DNA from: Rossellomorea aquimaris
GTDB lineage: Bacteria; Bacillota; Bacilli; Bacillales; Bacillaceae_B
DNA: 64,000 nt
Direction: 5' to 3'
NCBI RefSeq assembly: GCF_035590735.1
Contig: NZ_CP141595.1
Coordinates: 553,001-617,000 of the forward strand
Shown here: piece after piece, positions 26,186 to 34,871 of the stretch
Position numbering within the stretch: position 1 is the stretch's first letter
How the letters are laid out: every line of letters starts with the position of its first letter
The notes under the pieces: model-generated
What the model was told of the DNA's origin: nothing
What the model saw: only the letters and a program-made list of their open reading frames with translations
Database searches by the model: none
Program-made: the position numbers and the translations under genes

Positions 26186-27502
26186 ATGAAAACAAACGTC
26201 TTTATTAGTGGTGGAGGCATTGGCGGTCTGACACTCGGATTGAAGTTAGCACAGTGCAATATAGACGTAACGGTTGTGGAACGGTTACCAGGGCCAAGCT
26301 CCGTGTACAAGGGAGAGCTCCTCCAGCCAAAAAGCCTGGAAATATTTGATTCATTGGGGGTCATTGACTCCGTATTCGAAAACGGCCATATCATTTCCGA
26401 TTTGGAACTCATTGAATTGAAAGGTGCGAAATCAATAGCGGAGAACTCCACGATGAGTTACTCGATTCTTCCCAGTCGATACCCCTATTCATTAATGATC
26501 CATCATGAAACGTTAAAGGAGATTCTGCGAAAAAAAGGGCAGGAGTATCCTTCCTTTCATTATCAATCGAATACAGTTTGTAAGAAAATAGACGGTCATA
26601 CCGTGATCATCGAAGATCGCGAGACGAAAGAGGTTCAAGAGATTCATAGTGATTTCATTATCGGGGCAGAAGGAAGAAGCTCTGTCACCCGTGACTATAT
26701 GGAAGTGGATGTGAAGGAAAGAAAGTACAACCATCATTTCTTGACGGTGACATTTCCACGGCCGAAGGAAATGGTGAAGGGGCGTATCATTTCTACATAT
26801 CAATCATTCCTGGGTCTATTCCCGTTACCAAACGATGAAGTACGGTCCGTTTATCTCATCCCGGCAGGGGAATATAAAACGCTCAGGAAAGAATCGATTT
26901 CAGAGTTTCATAAGCTTTATATCCAAATGTGTCCCGATCTCGATGGGTACGTGAACCAAATTGAGGACTGGAAGAAAATCCAGCTGATGGTCCCATTGAA
27001 ATATCATGCGGAAACTTATGTGAAGGACCATCTTGCCCTGATTGGAGATGCGGTCCACACGGTGCATCCCATGGCAGGAGAAGGAATGAATATGGCCATA
27101 CAGGATGGGAGCATTCTTGGTGAATTGCTGTGTGATATGTATTCGTCCGGAAAATTAGACCCCGCTAATCTGGAGTGGTACCCAAAGGTCCGGAAAAGAA
27201 GGGTGGCCCATCAAATGCATCTCAGTCATTTATCGGCCCTCGTTTATTCGTATCCGTATCGCCCGGTCGGCTGGCTGAGAAATAAGAGCCTTCAGCGCAT
27301 GGAGAGGGATTCGATTTCCCATTACAAGCAGATGTTGAACATATCCGGTCTCGGAATGTGGAGAGAAACCCTTTACGACCGGATGGTCCAGGGGGGAGTG
27401 CTTCCAGTCAGAAAGGATTCGTTGACAGAAGAAGAGAAATCAAACACTAAATTTACGGAAATCCAGGATTATCCCTGGAAAGGAAAGGAGGCACTGCTAT
27501 GA
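26186..27502 (+). CDS. FAD-dependent aromatic-type monooxygenase
   Basis: 438 residues. N-terminal dinucleotide fold GGGIGGLTLGLKLAQ..VTVVER, middle FAD/NADPH motif around GAEGRSSVTRDYM, and second FAD motif LIGDAVHTVHPMAGEGMNMAIQDG, which together define the group A flavoprotein monooxygenase family (UbiH/PHBH-like). Hydroxylates an aromatic or polyketide-like substrate using NAD(P)H and O2. ATG follows GAGGTGAGGAG. It overlaps the next gene by 4 nt, so the two form an operon. Substrate unknown. Confidence 0.85.
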   Translation: MKTNVFISGGGIGGLTLGLKLAQCNIDVTVVERLPGPSSVYKGELLQPKSLEIFDSLGVIDSVFENGHIISDLELIELKGAKSIAENSTMSYSILPSRYPYSLMIHHETLKEILRKKGQEYPSFHYQSNTVCKKIDGHTVIIEDRETKEVQEIHSDFIIGAEGRSSVTRDYMEVDVKERKYNHHFLTVTFPRPKEMVKGRIISTYQSFLGLFPLPNDEVRSVYLIPAGEYKTLRKESISEFHKLYIQMCPDLDGYVNQIEDWKKIQLMVPLKYHAETYVKDHLALIGDAVHTVHPMAGEGMNMAIQDGSILGELLCDMYSSGKLDPANLEWYPKVRKRRVAHQMHLSHLSALVYSYPYRPVGWLRNKSLQRMERDSISHYKQMLNISGLGMWRETLYDRMVQGGVLPVRKDSLTEEEKSNTKFTEIQDYPWKGKEALL

Positions 27503-28488
27503 TCGGAGAAATGGTGAAAGTATGGCGGGCAAGAACATGGATGAAAAAGAATGTACCGTTTCTATACAGCTGGCATGCCTATGTAGGGTATGAAATGGAT
27601 CTGTTTGATAGTTTTACAAAGCCTGCCTCCATACAGGAAGTGGCGCTAGCTAAAAATATCGAAATGGATCTCCTTGAACAGTGGGTTGAGGTCGGCATTA
27701 CCATCAAGCATATGAAGCGGGTGGAGGATGAGAAAGTCACAACGAGGAACCGCTGGAAGCTTCCGACATCAAAGAGGGACCCACATTCATCAGGTATTTT
27801 GCTGAAAGAAATGATGGAGCTGCACATCCCGGCCTTGTTGTCGTATCCTCAATTATTGCGCAATCAAACGAAGCAGCATTTCAATTCGGATGTCCATGGC
27901 TCGACTGTAGCAAAAACGTCCATTTTATTAGAACGCTTTGCCTTTCCAAAGGTACAGAAGGCGATAAAAAAATACAATGTGAATTCTATATTGGATCTGG
28001 GCTGTGGTGAAGGCGGATACGTGAAGAGAATAGGAGACCGCTATCCTGAGAAGAGAATGGTAGGAATCGAGATTCATGAGGCCGTCGCTAAGGCTGCTGA
28101 AGAGTCTCTTCAAGACTATGAAAATATTGAAATCCTTTGTAAGGACCTTCATGAATACGAGCCCGGTCAGCTCTTTGACATGATCATGGCCAATAATCTC
28201 TTTCACTATATCGATCCGTCCGAGCGCCTGCAATTCTTTGAAAAAGCATCGACGTGGCTGGAATCAGAAGGCTTGTTCTTTGTTCTGACCCCGATGCAAA
28301 AGTCCAAGCACGGGCAGCAGTTTTCCAGTGCCTTCAACAGCTTCTTCATGACCTTCCAGAACCTGTATCCGATTCCGTCGCAGAAGGAGATGGAGACATT
28401 GGCCGGTAAAACAAATTTCAAAGTGGAGTCCGTCGAACCGATCGTGAAAGAAGGCGGATGGTATGTAATGATATTCAGGAAGAACTGA
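27499..28488 (+). CDS. SAM-dependent class I methyltransferase with helical N-domain
   Basis: 329 residues. The N-terminal 140 residues are helical and winged-helix-like, as in O-methyltransferases with a dimerisation domain (ITIKHMKRVEDEKVTTRNRWKLP). The Rossmann methyltransferase domain begins near residue 163 with SILDLGCGEGGYVKRIG, then GIEIHEAVAKAAEESL and MIMANNLFHYI. ATG follows AAAGGAGG and overlaps the upstream monooxygenase. The pair of hydroxylase plus O-methyltransferase is typical of quinone or polyketide tailoring. Confidence 0.83.
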   Translation: MIGEMVKVWRARTWMKKNVPFLYSWHAYVGYEMDLFDSFTKPASIQEVALAKNIEMDLLEQWVEVGITIKHMKRVEDEKVTTRNRWKLPTSKRDPHSSGILLKEMMELHIPALLSYPQLLRNQTKQHFNSDVHGSTVAKTSILLERFAFPKVQKAIKKYNVNSILDLGCGEGGYVKRIGDRYPEKRMVGIEIHEAVAKAAEESLQDYENIEILCKDLHEYEPGQLFDMIMANNLFHYIDPSERLQFFEKASTWLESEGLFFVLTPMQKSKHGQQFSSAFNSFFMTFQNLYPIPSQKEMETLAGKTNFKVESVEPIVKEGGWYVMIFRKN

Positions 28489-28516
28489 TCCTTGTAACGG
28501 GGATTGGTTTTTTTGT
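28483..28516 (+). terminator. Terminator of the monooxygenase-methyltransferase operon
   Basis: ACTGATCC pairs with GGGATTGGT using two G-U pairs; the hairpin starts in the last codons of the methyltransferase and is followed by seven T. Confidence 0.65.
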
Positions 28517-28564
28517 TTGGCTGTGTGGAGGAAGTGTATGTCGGTTCGTGTCGTTTTATCCATA

Positions 28565-28680
28565 TTCGATAATAAAAGTGCCGAAGTCGATAATATATCT
28601 GGAAAGTCGATAATATATGGGGCAAAGTCGATAATATAACCCGAAAGTTGATAATATATAGCGGAAACTCGACAATAAAA
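28565..28680 (+). repeat. 20/21-bp-period array, motif GTCGATAATA (array B)
   Basis: Six units with TCGATAA cores at 28566, 28587, 28607, 28628, 28648 (TTGATAA) and 28669 (TCGACAA): steps 21, 20, 21, 20, 21. Most units read AAAGTCGATAATATA. Lies in the 399-bp gap between the methyltransferase and the N-hydroxylase. The rest of the gap (28681-28860) shows nothing clear. Confidence 0.88.
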
Positions 28681-28887
28681 AGTTTCGCATCCCTTTTGTG
28701 CACTAATCAATACGTATTTGTTCCTTCCCCATGCCAATATTCATCGTTGTTAAAAATCAAGCGGAATTCAACAGTCAAAATACTCACACCACACACATCC
28801 GTCACAATTATTTTAACTAAAAAGGGTAATCACCCGTCGTTTTAGGGTAAAAATAGAAAGATGATTACAAATGTGGAGGAGAGCCAA

Positions 28888-30192
28888 TTGAGTAGAGAAG
28901 TATATGATTGTATCGGCATTGGAATAGGTCCGTATAATTTAAGTTTGGCGGCGTTGATGGAGGAGAAAACGGATCTGAAGGTGAAGTTTTTTGATCAGAC
29001 TCCGGAGTTTCAGTGGCATCCGGGGATGTTGATTAATCTGACGGATCTGCAGGTTCCATTTATTGCGGATTTGGTGACGTTTGCGAATCCACAGAGCAGG
29101 TACAGTTATTTGAATTATTTACATACCCATAATCGTTTATATAAATTTTTCTTTTTTCAAAAGTTTGAAATGCCGAGGCAGGAGTACAATGATTATGCCC
29201 GCTGGGTGGTCAGTCAGCTCGGCTGCTGTCAATTTCATAGTGAAGTGCTCGGGGTCACGGATGAGGGCGACTGCTATAAGGTCGTGATTGATAACCGGTT
29301 GACCGACGAGCGTGAGATCTTTTATGCGAAGCATGTTGTGATGGGGACGGGAAGCAAGCCGTTGATTTTAGACGGGATGGATGGTCTGCCGGATGGGGAC
29401 GTCCATCATACGAGTAAGTATCTGTTCCATAAAAACACAACGATGGAAGGGTCCTCGATTACGATTGTCGGGTCCGGGCAAAGTGCTGCTGAGGTGTTTG
29501 TTGACCTTTTAAAAGAACAGAAGGATCATTCCTATCAGCTGACATGGCTTACCCGTTCCGAAGGGATTTTGCAGCTCGAATCGTCTAAGCTGGGACAGGA
29601 ATTCTTTGCCCCTGACTATGTGGATTATTTTCATGGACTGACATATGAGAAGCGTGTGGAGGCATTGGAAACGTTGGATCAGCTCAGAAACGGGATTGAT
29701 CCGGATACCCTCAATAATATTTACAACATCCTTTATAATCATTCTGTCAGTGATAGCTCGCCGGACATCACGATTCAGCCCTTGACGGAAGTGAATAAGA
29801 TCCGGAAAGAGGAGGATCAGTACGTCCTGAATTGCCGTCAATGGCAGGAAGATCGTGATTTTTCATATCAGACGGATAAGGTGATTTTGGCGACGGGTTA
29901 TAAGCCGAATATTCCTGAATGGTTTTTTGAGGAGTTCGAGGACAAAATCGTCTGGGAAGATGAGAAGAAGTATAAAGTCTCCCGAAATTATAAGCTGGAA
30001 TTTAAAGAGAGCAGAGACCGGGATCATCACTTTTATACGGTGACGAGCCTGGAGCATTCTCACGGTGCAGGGGCAACGAATTTAGGGTTGGCTGTGGACC
30101 GGAATATCCAAATCATCAATCACATCGTTGGTGAAGAAGTATATGAAGTGCAGAGGAACACAATTTTCTCTCAATTCACGATGGATAAATAA
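28888..30192 (+). CDS. L-lysine/L-ornithine N-hydroxylase family protein (IucD-like)
   Basis: 434 residues. FAD-dependent N-hydroxylating monooxygenase: YDCIGIGIGPYNLSLAALM near the N terminus, FQWHPGMLINLTDLQVPFIADLVT (the IucD/SidA substrate region), NADPH motif IVGSGQSAAEVFVDLL, and ATGYKPNIPEW near residue 340. These are the hallmarks of lysine N6- or ornithine N5-hydroxylases of hydroxamate siderophore synthesis. TTG start at 28888, 6 nt after GGAGGAG; the ATG at 28861 has a poor site. No siderophore synthetase, acyltransferase or exporter is adjacent, so it is an orphan here. Confidence 0.87.
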   Translation: MSREVYDCIGIGIGPYNLSLAALMEEKTDLKVKFFDQTPEFQWHPGMLINLTDLQVPFIADLVTFANPQSRYSYLNYLHTHNRLYKFFFFQKFEMPRQEYNDYARWVVSQLGCCQFHSEVLGVTDEGDCYKVVIDNRLTDEREIFYAKHVVMGTGSKPLILDGMDGLPDGDVHHTSKYLFHKNTTMEGSSITIVGSGQSAAEVFVDLLKEQKDHSYQLTWLTRSEGILQLESSKLGQEFFAPDYVDYFHGLTYEKRVEALETLDQLRNGIDPDTLNNIYNILYNHSVSDSSPDITIQPLTEVNKIRKEEDQYVLNCRQWQEDRDFSYQTDKVILATGYKPNIPEWFFEEFEDKIVWEDEKKYKVSRNYKLEFKESRDRDHHFYTVTSLEHSHGAGATNLGLAVDRNIQIINHIVGEEVYEVQRNTIFSQFTMDK

Positions 30193-30201
30193 GGGAGTCG
30201 A

Positions 30202-30226
30202 GTTTGAATTTATGCACAAAGGGTAA
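30202..30226 (+). promoter_or_regulatory. Sigma-B-type promoter of yfkM
   Basis: GTTTGA, 13 nt, GGGTAA, close to the GTTTAA-N12-14-GGGWAW general-stress consensus, 53 nt upstream of the yfkM start. Confidence 0.72.
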
Positions 30227-30278
30227 AGTACATGTGTGATAAAAAAAAACAAACGATAACTAGGAGTGTTTCAATTTT

Positions 30279-30794
30279 ATGGCTAAAATAGCAACTTTAA
30301 TTACAGACATGTTTGAAGACGTAGAATTTACAGATCCAGAAAAAGCATTTAAAGAAGCAGGACATGAAGTCGTGACGATTGAAAAAGAAAAAGGAAAATC
30401 AGTCAAAGGGAAGCAGGGGGATGCAACGGTGAAAATCGATGAAAGCATCGATGACGTCAATCCTGCAGACTTTGATGCCTTATTATTACCAGGCGGATTC
30501 TCTCCGGATCAGCTGCGTGCAGATGACCGTTTCGTGAAATTCACCAAGCATTTCATGGATGAGAAAAAACCGGTTTTCGCGATTTGCCATGGTCCACAAT
30601 TACTAATCACTGCAAAAGCACTGGAAGGACGAAAAGCGACAGGCTTCAAGTCCATTAAAGTAGATATGGAATATGCAGGTGTGACGTACGAGGATAAAGA
30701 AGTCGTCGTATGCGGCAATCAGCTTGTGACAAGCAGAACACCGGATGATCTTCCGGCATTCAACCGTGAATCACTGGCGCTTCTTTCTAAATAG
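30279..30794 (+). CDS. yfkM: General stress protein 18, DJ-1/PfpI family (YfkM)
   Basis: 171 residues. DJ-1/PfpI fold with the nucleophile-elbow Cys in AICHGPQLL, preceded by DALLLPGGFSPDQLR and followed by GNQLVTSRTPDDLPAFNRE. Proposed to be a glyoxalase/deglycase-like or protease-like stress protein; activity is debated. ATG follows AGGAGTG. A sigma-B type promoter precedes it, matching its known stress regulation in B. subtilis. Confidence 0.92.
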   Translation: MAKIATLITDMFEDVEFTDPEKAFKEAGHEVVTIEKEKGKSVKGKQGDATVKIDESIDDVNPADFDALLLPGGFSPDQLRADDRFVKFTKHFMDEKKPVFAICHGPQLLITAKALEGRKATGFKSIKVDMEYAGVTYEDKEVVVCGNQLVTSRTPDDLPAFNRESLALLSK

Positions 30795-30806
30795 GACAAG
30801 TAAATG

Positions 30807-30859
30807 AAAGGGGACATTCCCCAAGGTATTTTGTACCTTTGAGGGAATGTCCCCTTTTT
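30807..30859. terminator. Long bidirectional terminator hairpin
   Basis: AAAGGGGACATTCCC and AAGGT pair with ACCTT and GGGAATGTCCCCTTT, with A and T tracts on either side; ends both yfkM and yfkK. Confidence 0.88.
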
Positions 30860-30864
30860 ACATA

Positions 30865-31086
30865 TTATTTACGCAGGTTACCCATTTCTTCAATGATCGC
30901 AGTCATTTCACTCGGGCTGAATCTGTCCTTGCGATCGACCATTACATAAAGGTCGTGAAGATCCTCATACATTTCTTCATTGAAATCTTCAGGCTTTACG
31001 GCACCGGCATTGACTATTTTTAATTTTTCTTTAATGGCAGTGACCATGAATTCAATATTTTCCGTTGTATTTTGTGATAAATCCAT
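30865..31086 (-). CDS. yfkK: DUF1128 family protein YfkK
   Basis: 73 residues, all-helical and acidic. [50 protein letters not shown] and the C-terminal [16 protein letters not shown] are the full DUF1128 pattern. ATG follows AGAAAGGACG. Divergent from yfkJ as in B. subtilis. Function unknown. Confidence 0.92.
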   Translation of the reverse strand: MDLSQNTTENIEFMVTAIKEKLKIVNAGAVKPEDFNEEMYEDLHDLYVMVDRKDRFSPSEMTAIIEEMGNLRK

Positions 31087-31252
31087 TTGGGATCGTCCTT
31101 TCTAACGTGCATTGATTATATTTATCTTTCCATGATTCGTCCACCCTGTCAACATAACTTCCACCTGGGAAGGATTTTTTTCGGAGAATGTTTTACACTA
31201 TTAAGGAATGGGAAATGAGTAGGTAAGCTAAAACGTTAGGAGAGGCACGTTG

Positions 31253-31747
31253 ATGGTATCTGTGTTGTTTGTATGTTTGGGAAATATTTGCCGTTCCCCT
31301 ATGGCGGAGGCGATCTTCAGGGCAAAGGTTAAAGTGGAGAATCTGGATGGCGAGATTGAGGTTGACTCTGCAGGCACGGGAGATTGGCATGTCGGGAAGA
31401 AACCTCATGAAGGAACTTTAGCCATCCTTAGAGAAAATAATATAAAGAGTGAAGGCCTGGTTGCACGGCAATTTCATGGGAAAGATAAGAAATATGATTA
31501 CATCGTGGCCATGGATGCTTCGAATGAACAAAACATGAAGGAAACCCTTGATAGTGATCATCACGGAAAGGTGTTCAAACTCCTGGACTTAGTGGATGAT
31601 AGCAGGGAGAAAGACGTACCCGATCCGTACTACACGGGGAATTTTCAAGAAGTGTATGATTTAGTGGAGTCCGGCTGCAGCCAATTATTAGAAAAAATAA
31701 AAAAGGACAATCATTTAAAGGAGGGTAATACATATGGGAAGCAATAA
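31253..31747 (+). CDS. yfkJ: Low-molecular-weight protein tyrosine phosphatase YfkJ
   Basis: 164 residues. P-loop VCLGNICRSPMAEA (C-x5-R-S) at residues 7-14, and the general-acid Asp in VPDPYYTGNF. Dephosphorylates protein tyrosine residues in the cytoplasm; B. subtilis YfkJ is linked to stress resistance. ATG 31253 follows AGGAGAGG. The last 14 nt overlap yfkI. First gene of yfkJ-I-H. Confidence 0.94.
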   Translation: MVSVLFVCLGNICRSPMAEAIFRAKVKVENLDGEIEVDSAGTGDWHVGKKPHEGTLAILRENNIKSEGLVARQFHGKDKKYDYIVAMDASNEQNMKETLDSDHHGKVFKLLDLVDDSREKDVPDPYYTGNFQEVYDLVESGCSQLLEKIKKDNHLKEGNTYGKQ

Positions 31748-32153
31748 ATTTTTCAAAGGGGTTTTGTTAGGTGCCGTAGCAGGAGGTCTTCTTTCCCTCT
31801 TGGATAGAACGACCCGTCAGGAAATGGGGACATCTTTAAAGAACAGCGGGAATTATCTTTCAACGTACTCAAAAAATCCTCAAAGACTGGTCGAGTCATC
31901 GAAGGAAGTGTATGAGAAATTGCGTACGACAGCCGATCAAGTCAGCAGGGATATTCAATTCATCAGTGAAAAAGTGGATGAAATCAAAGGGATGACTCCA
32001 CAGGTGAAAGAAATCATCGAGGAGACAAAAGAAACCTTTGAAGACTCTTCAGAAGCTTATAAGGATACGTTTTCAGATAGGGAAACATCAAATGAACTAA
32101 CAACTCAGGATGAAGAGAGCCAACCTATTGCGTCTTCATTTAAGGGGTATTAA
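31734..32153 (+). CDS. yfkI: YtxH-like membrane-anchored protein YfkI
   Basis: 139 residues. N-terminal hydrophobic segment FFKGVLLGAVAGGLLSLL with the Gly pattern of YtxH proteins, then a charged helical coiled-coil region (residues 35-110) and a polar tail. ATG 31734 follows GGAGGG within the end of yfkJ, indicating translational coupling. Position between yfkJ and yfkH matches B. subtilis yfkI. Function unknown. Confidence 0.85.
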   Translation: MGSNKFFKGVLLGAVAGGLLSLLDRTTRQEMGTSLKNSGNYLSTYSKNPQRLVESSKEVYEKLRTTADQVSRDIQFISEKVDEIKGMTPQVKEIIEETKETFEDSSEAYKDTFSDRETSNELTTQDEESQPIASSFKGY

Positions 32154-32170
32154 CGAAACGAGGTGAAAAC

Positions 32171-33013
32171 ATGTCGGATGAGACGATCAAAGGAGGATGG
32201 AAAGGATTTTCTAAAAGTCTTTTCTCAAATATTAGTGCGAATGATGTAACGGGGCTGGCCGCGCAAATTGCCTATTACTTTCTTTTATCGCTCTTTCCAC
32301 TGCTGATTTTTATCGTAACACTTTTACCATACCTTCCCGTCGAGCAGGGTGACATATTGGGTCTGGTCCGGGATTTTGCACCCGGGGAAACGATGTCCAT
32401 GATTGAGGAAACCCTACAGGACGTCATGTCGAACCGGAATTCAGGGTTACTGTCTGTCAGTATCATCGCCACGATCTGGTCGGCTTCCAATGGGATGAAT
32501 GCCATCGTAAAAAGTTTAAACCGTGCCTATGATGTGGAGGAAACAAGATCATTCATTGCGACCCGTCTCATGTCCATTTTATTGACATTTGCCATGATTC
32601 TCGTATTTGTCGTAGCTCTTTTACTTCCGGTATTCGGAAAACAAATTGGCCTATTACTATTTTCTCAATTCGGATTTTCAGAGCAATTCTTAACGGTATG
32701 GAACGGGATTCGCTGGGCGATCAGTCCCATCATCCTCTTTATTATCTTTATTGGGCTGTATTATTTTGCTCCGAGTAAACGGATCAAATGCTTAAGTGCG
32801 TTCCCCGGGGCAATCTTTGCGACGCTTGGATGGGTGTTGGCTTCCTTGGCATTCTCATACTACGTAGGAAGCTTTGGGAATTATTCGGCCACATACGGCA
32901 GCATCGGAGGGATCATCGTCCTCATGATCTGGTTCTACTTAACGGGAATCATCATCATGATCGGCGGGGAAATCAACGCACTCGTAACGATTAAAGATAA
33001 AGATTCGTGTTAA
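32171..33013 (+). CDS. yfkH: YihY/BrkB family membrane protein YfkH
   Basis: 280 residues, six membrane helices. Typical YihY features are the opening NDVTGLAAQIAYYFLLSLFPLLIF, WSASNGMNAIVKSLNRAYDVEETRSF and the C-terminal YGSIGGIIVLMIWFYLTGIIIMIGGEINA. Function uncertain (formerly called ribonuclease BN). Site AACGAGGTG precedes the ATG. Last gene of yfkJIH with a terminator beyond. Confidence 0.93.
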   Translation: MSDETIKGGWKGFSKSLFSNISANDVTGLAAQIAYYFLLSLFPLLIFIVTLLPYLPVEQGDILGLVRDFAPGETMSMIEETLQDVMSNRNSGLLSVSIIATIWSASNGMNAIVKSLNRAYDVEETRSFIATRLMSILLTFAMILVFVVALLLPVFGKQIGLLLFSQFGFSEQFLTVWNGIRWAISPIILFIIFIGLYYFAPSKRIKCLSAFPGAIFATLGWVLASLAFSYYVGSFGNYSATYGSIGGIIVLMIWFYLTGIIIMIGGEINALVTIKDKDSC

Positions 33014-33057
33014 AATAGGGGAAATCACTCCCCGGACATAGTACAGGTTCAAGTAGG

Positions 33058-33102
33058 GGAAGATTCTATTAAACATTCGTGTTTAATGGGGTCTTCTTTT
33101 TT
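33058..33102 (+). terminator. Terminator after yfkH
   Basis: GAAGAT and ATTAAAC pair with GTTTAAT and GTCTTC, followed by six T. Confidence 0.8.
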
Positions 33103-33131
33103 GATGTGAAATAGAAAGTGAGGTGGAGCTT

Positions 33132-34871
33132 ATGTTGATAGCTGCGATGGTGGAGAGGCTTGGTATCATTGTGACAATTGCCTTTGTGATGACGAGGATC
33201 AGTTTCTTCAGACATTTAATCGAAAAGCGGACCCATGTGAAGAAAACCCAGACTCTGCTCCTCATCCTGCTGTTTGGCTTCTTCGGGATCGTTGGTACAT
33301 ATACAGGATTGATCGTGAATCCGTTTCAAGACGAATATACAAAATGGCAGTGGCATCTTCAGCAGAATGAAGCGATCGCCAATTCCAGGGTGATCGGTGT
33401 CGTGGTCGCCGGGTTACTGGGTGGTCCATGGATCGGACTTGGCGCTGGATTGGTCGCTGGGGTCCACCGGTATTTTCTCGGCGGATTTACGGCATTCTCG
33501 TGCGGAATCTCGACGGTATTAGCTGGATTACTGGCGGGGTGGATCGGGAAGCGGGAAAAGAAGAACAGACTCGTTTCCCCTCAAAAAGCGTTTTTGGTTG
33601 GTTTTGTTGCAGAAGGGATGCAGATGCTTCTCATTCTTCTATTATCGAACCCATTTGATGATGCATATTTACTCGTTTCCGACATCGGATGGCCGATGAT
33701 TCTTGCAAATGGAGTCGGAACCGGGATTTTCCTGCTGATCATTAAAAGTGTTTTTTATGAAGAAGAGCGGATGGGAGCGGTTCAATCCCAGAAAGCATTG
33801 CGCTTGGCTGATAGCACGGTGAAGTATATGCGAAAGGGACTGAATGCAGCCTCTGCACGGGCAACGTGTGAGATTCTGATGAGAGATGTGAACGCTCTGG
33901 CGGTTTCCATCACGAACACTTCCCACATCCTGGCTCATGTCGGACTAGCCTCGGATCATCACCAACAAGGGCGCCCGATTCAAACCGAAGCGACAAAACG
34001 GGTCATCGAAACGGGAGAGCTCATGAAGGTAGGAAGAGAGGATATTCAATGTGACCGGAATGGATGCCCATTGGGAGCAGCGATCATGGCCCCTCTTTTA
34101 AAAGGGGATGAAATTGTCGGAACGCTTAAATTCTATTTTCATTCGGAAAAAGAAATAACGCCGATCCTGATGGAATTAACGAAGGGGATCGCGACCCTGC
34201 TCAGTCACCAGCTGGAGCTTGCTGAAATCGATACCCATAAAGAACTTGCGAAAGAGTCAGAAGTAAAGGCGCTGCAGGCACAGATCAATCCGCATTTCTT
34301 GTTCAATACCATCAATGTCATCGTGTCGTTGACGAGGATCAATCCGGATAAGGCAAGGACCCTGCTGATTTCACTATCTCAATTTGTACGTCAGAATCTG
34401 ACAGGAAGCACGAAATCCACCTCGACCCTTAAAGAAGAGGGACAGCATGTAAAGGCCTATCTTGCCATTGAAGAAGCACGATTTTTTGACCGGCTGGAAG
34501 TGGTGTATGAGATTGACGAAGATGCCCTGCAGGCAAAGGTTCCTTCGATTACCCTGCAACCTCTTGTTGAAAATGCGATCAAGCACGGAATGAAGAATGT
34601 AGAAGAAGGATTTGTGTTGAAGATTTCAATTGATTCGAATGGTGATGAGGTGACTGTCCGTGTGGAGGATAACGGTGCCGGGATCGATGAAGAGAGAGTG
34701 GAAAAGCTTTTGCTTGAGCCGGTGGAATCACAGTCCGGTACAGGAATCGGCCTCTATAACGTGAACAAACGATTGGAAATGATGATGGGGAAAGAAGCAG
34801 GTCTATCGATCACTTCATCATTAGGAAACGGGACCACCATTGAATTTACGGTAAGGAGTGAGGAAGGGTGA
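33132..34871 (+). CDS. lytS: Sensor histidine kinase LytS (5TM-LYT/GAF)
   Basis: 579 residues. Residues 1-205 form five to six helices of the 5TMR-LYT sensor (GTYTGLIVNPF, VIGVVVAGLLGGPWIGLGAGLVAGVHRYFLGGFTAFSCGISTVLAGLLAG); a GAF-like domain follows at about 230-370; His_kinase domain with phosphoacceptor His388 in LQAQINPHFLFNTINVI and an HATPase with VENAIKHGMKN, DNGAGID and GTGIGLYN. ATG 33132 is 5 nt after GAGGTGG. Overlaps lytT by 4 nt. By family precedent (LytS, E. coli BtsS) it may sense extracellular pyruvate. Confidence 0.93.
   Translation: MLIAAMVERLGIIVTIAFVMTRISFFRHLIEKRTHVKKTQTLLLILLFGFFGIVGTYTGLIVNPFQDEYTKWQWHLQQNEAIANSRVIGVVVAGLLGGPWIGLGAGLVAGVHRYFLGGFTAFSCGISTVLAGLLAGWIGKREKKNRLVSPQKAFLVGFVAEGMQMLLILLLSNPFDDAYLLVSDIGWPMILANGVGTGIFLLIIKSVFYEEERMGAVQSQKALRLADSTVKYMRKGLNAASARATCEILMRDVNALAVSITNTSHILAHVGLASDHHQQGRPIQTEATKRVIETGELMKVGREDIQCDRNGCPLGAAIMAPLLKGDEIVGTLKFYFHSEKEITPILMELTKGIATLLSHQLELAEIDTHKELAKESEVKALQAQINPHFLFNTINVIVSLTRINPDKARTLLISLSQFVRQNLTGSTKSTSTLKEEGQHVKAYLAIEEARFFDRLEVVYEIDEDALQAKVPSITLQPLVENAIKHGMKNVEEGFVLKISIDSNGDEVTVRVEDNGAGIDEERVEKLLLEPVESQSGTGIGLYNVNKRLEMMMGKEAGLSITSSLGNGTTIEFTVRSEEG

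Noticed and set aside
26005..26208. 67-codon frame upstream of the flavin monooxygenase
   Set aside because: Poor site, overlaps the next gene start, and its composition looks non-coding.
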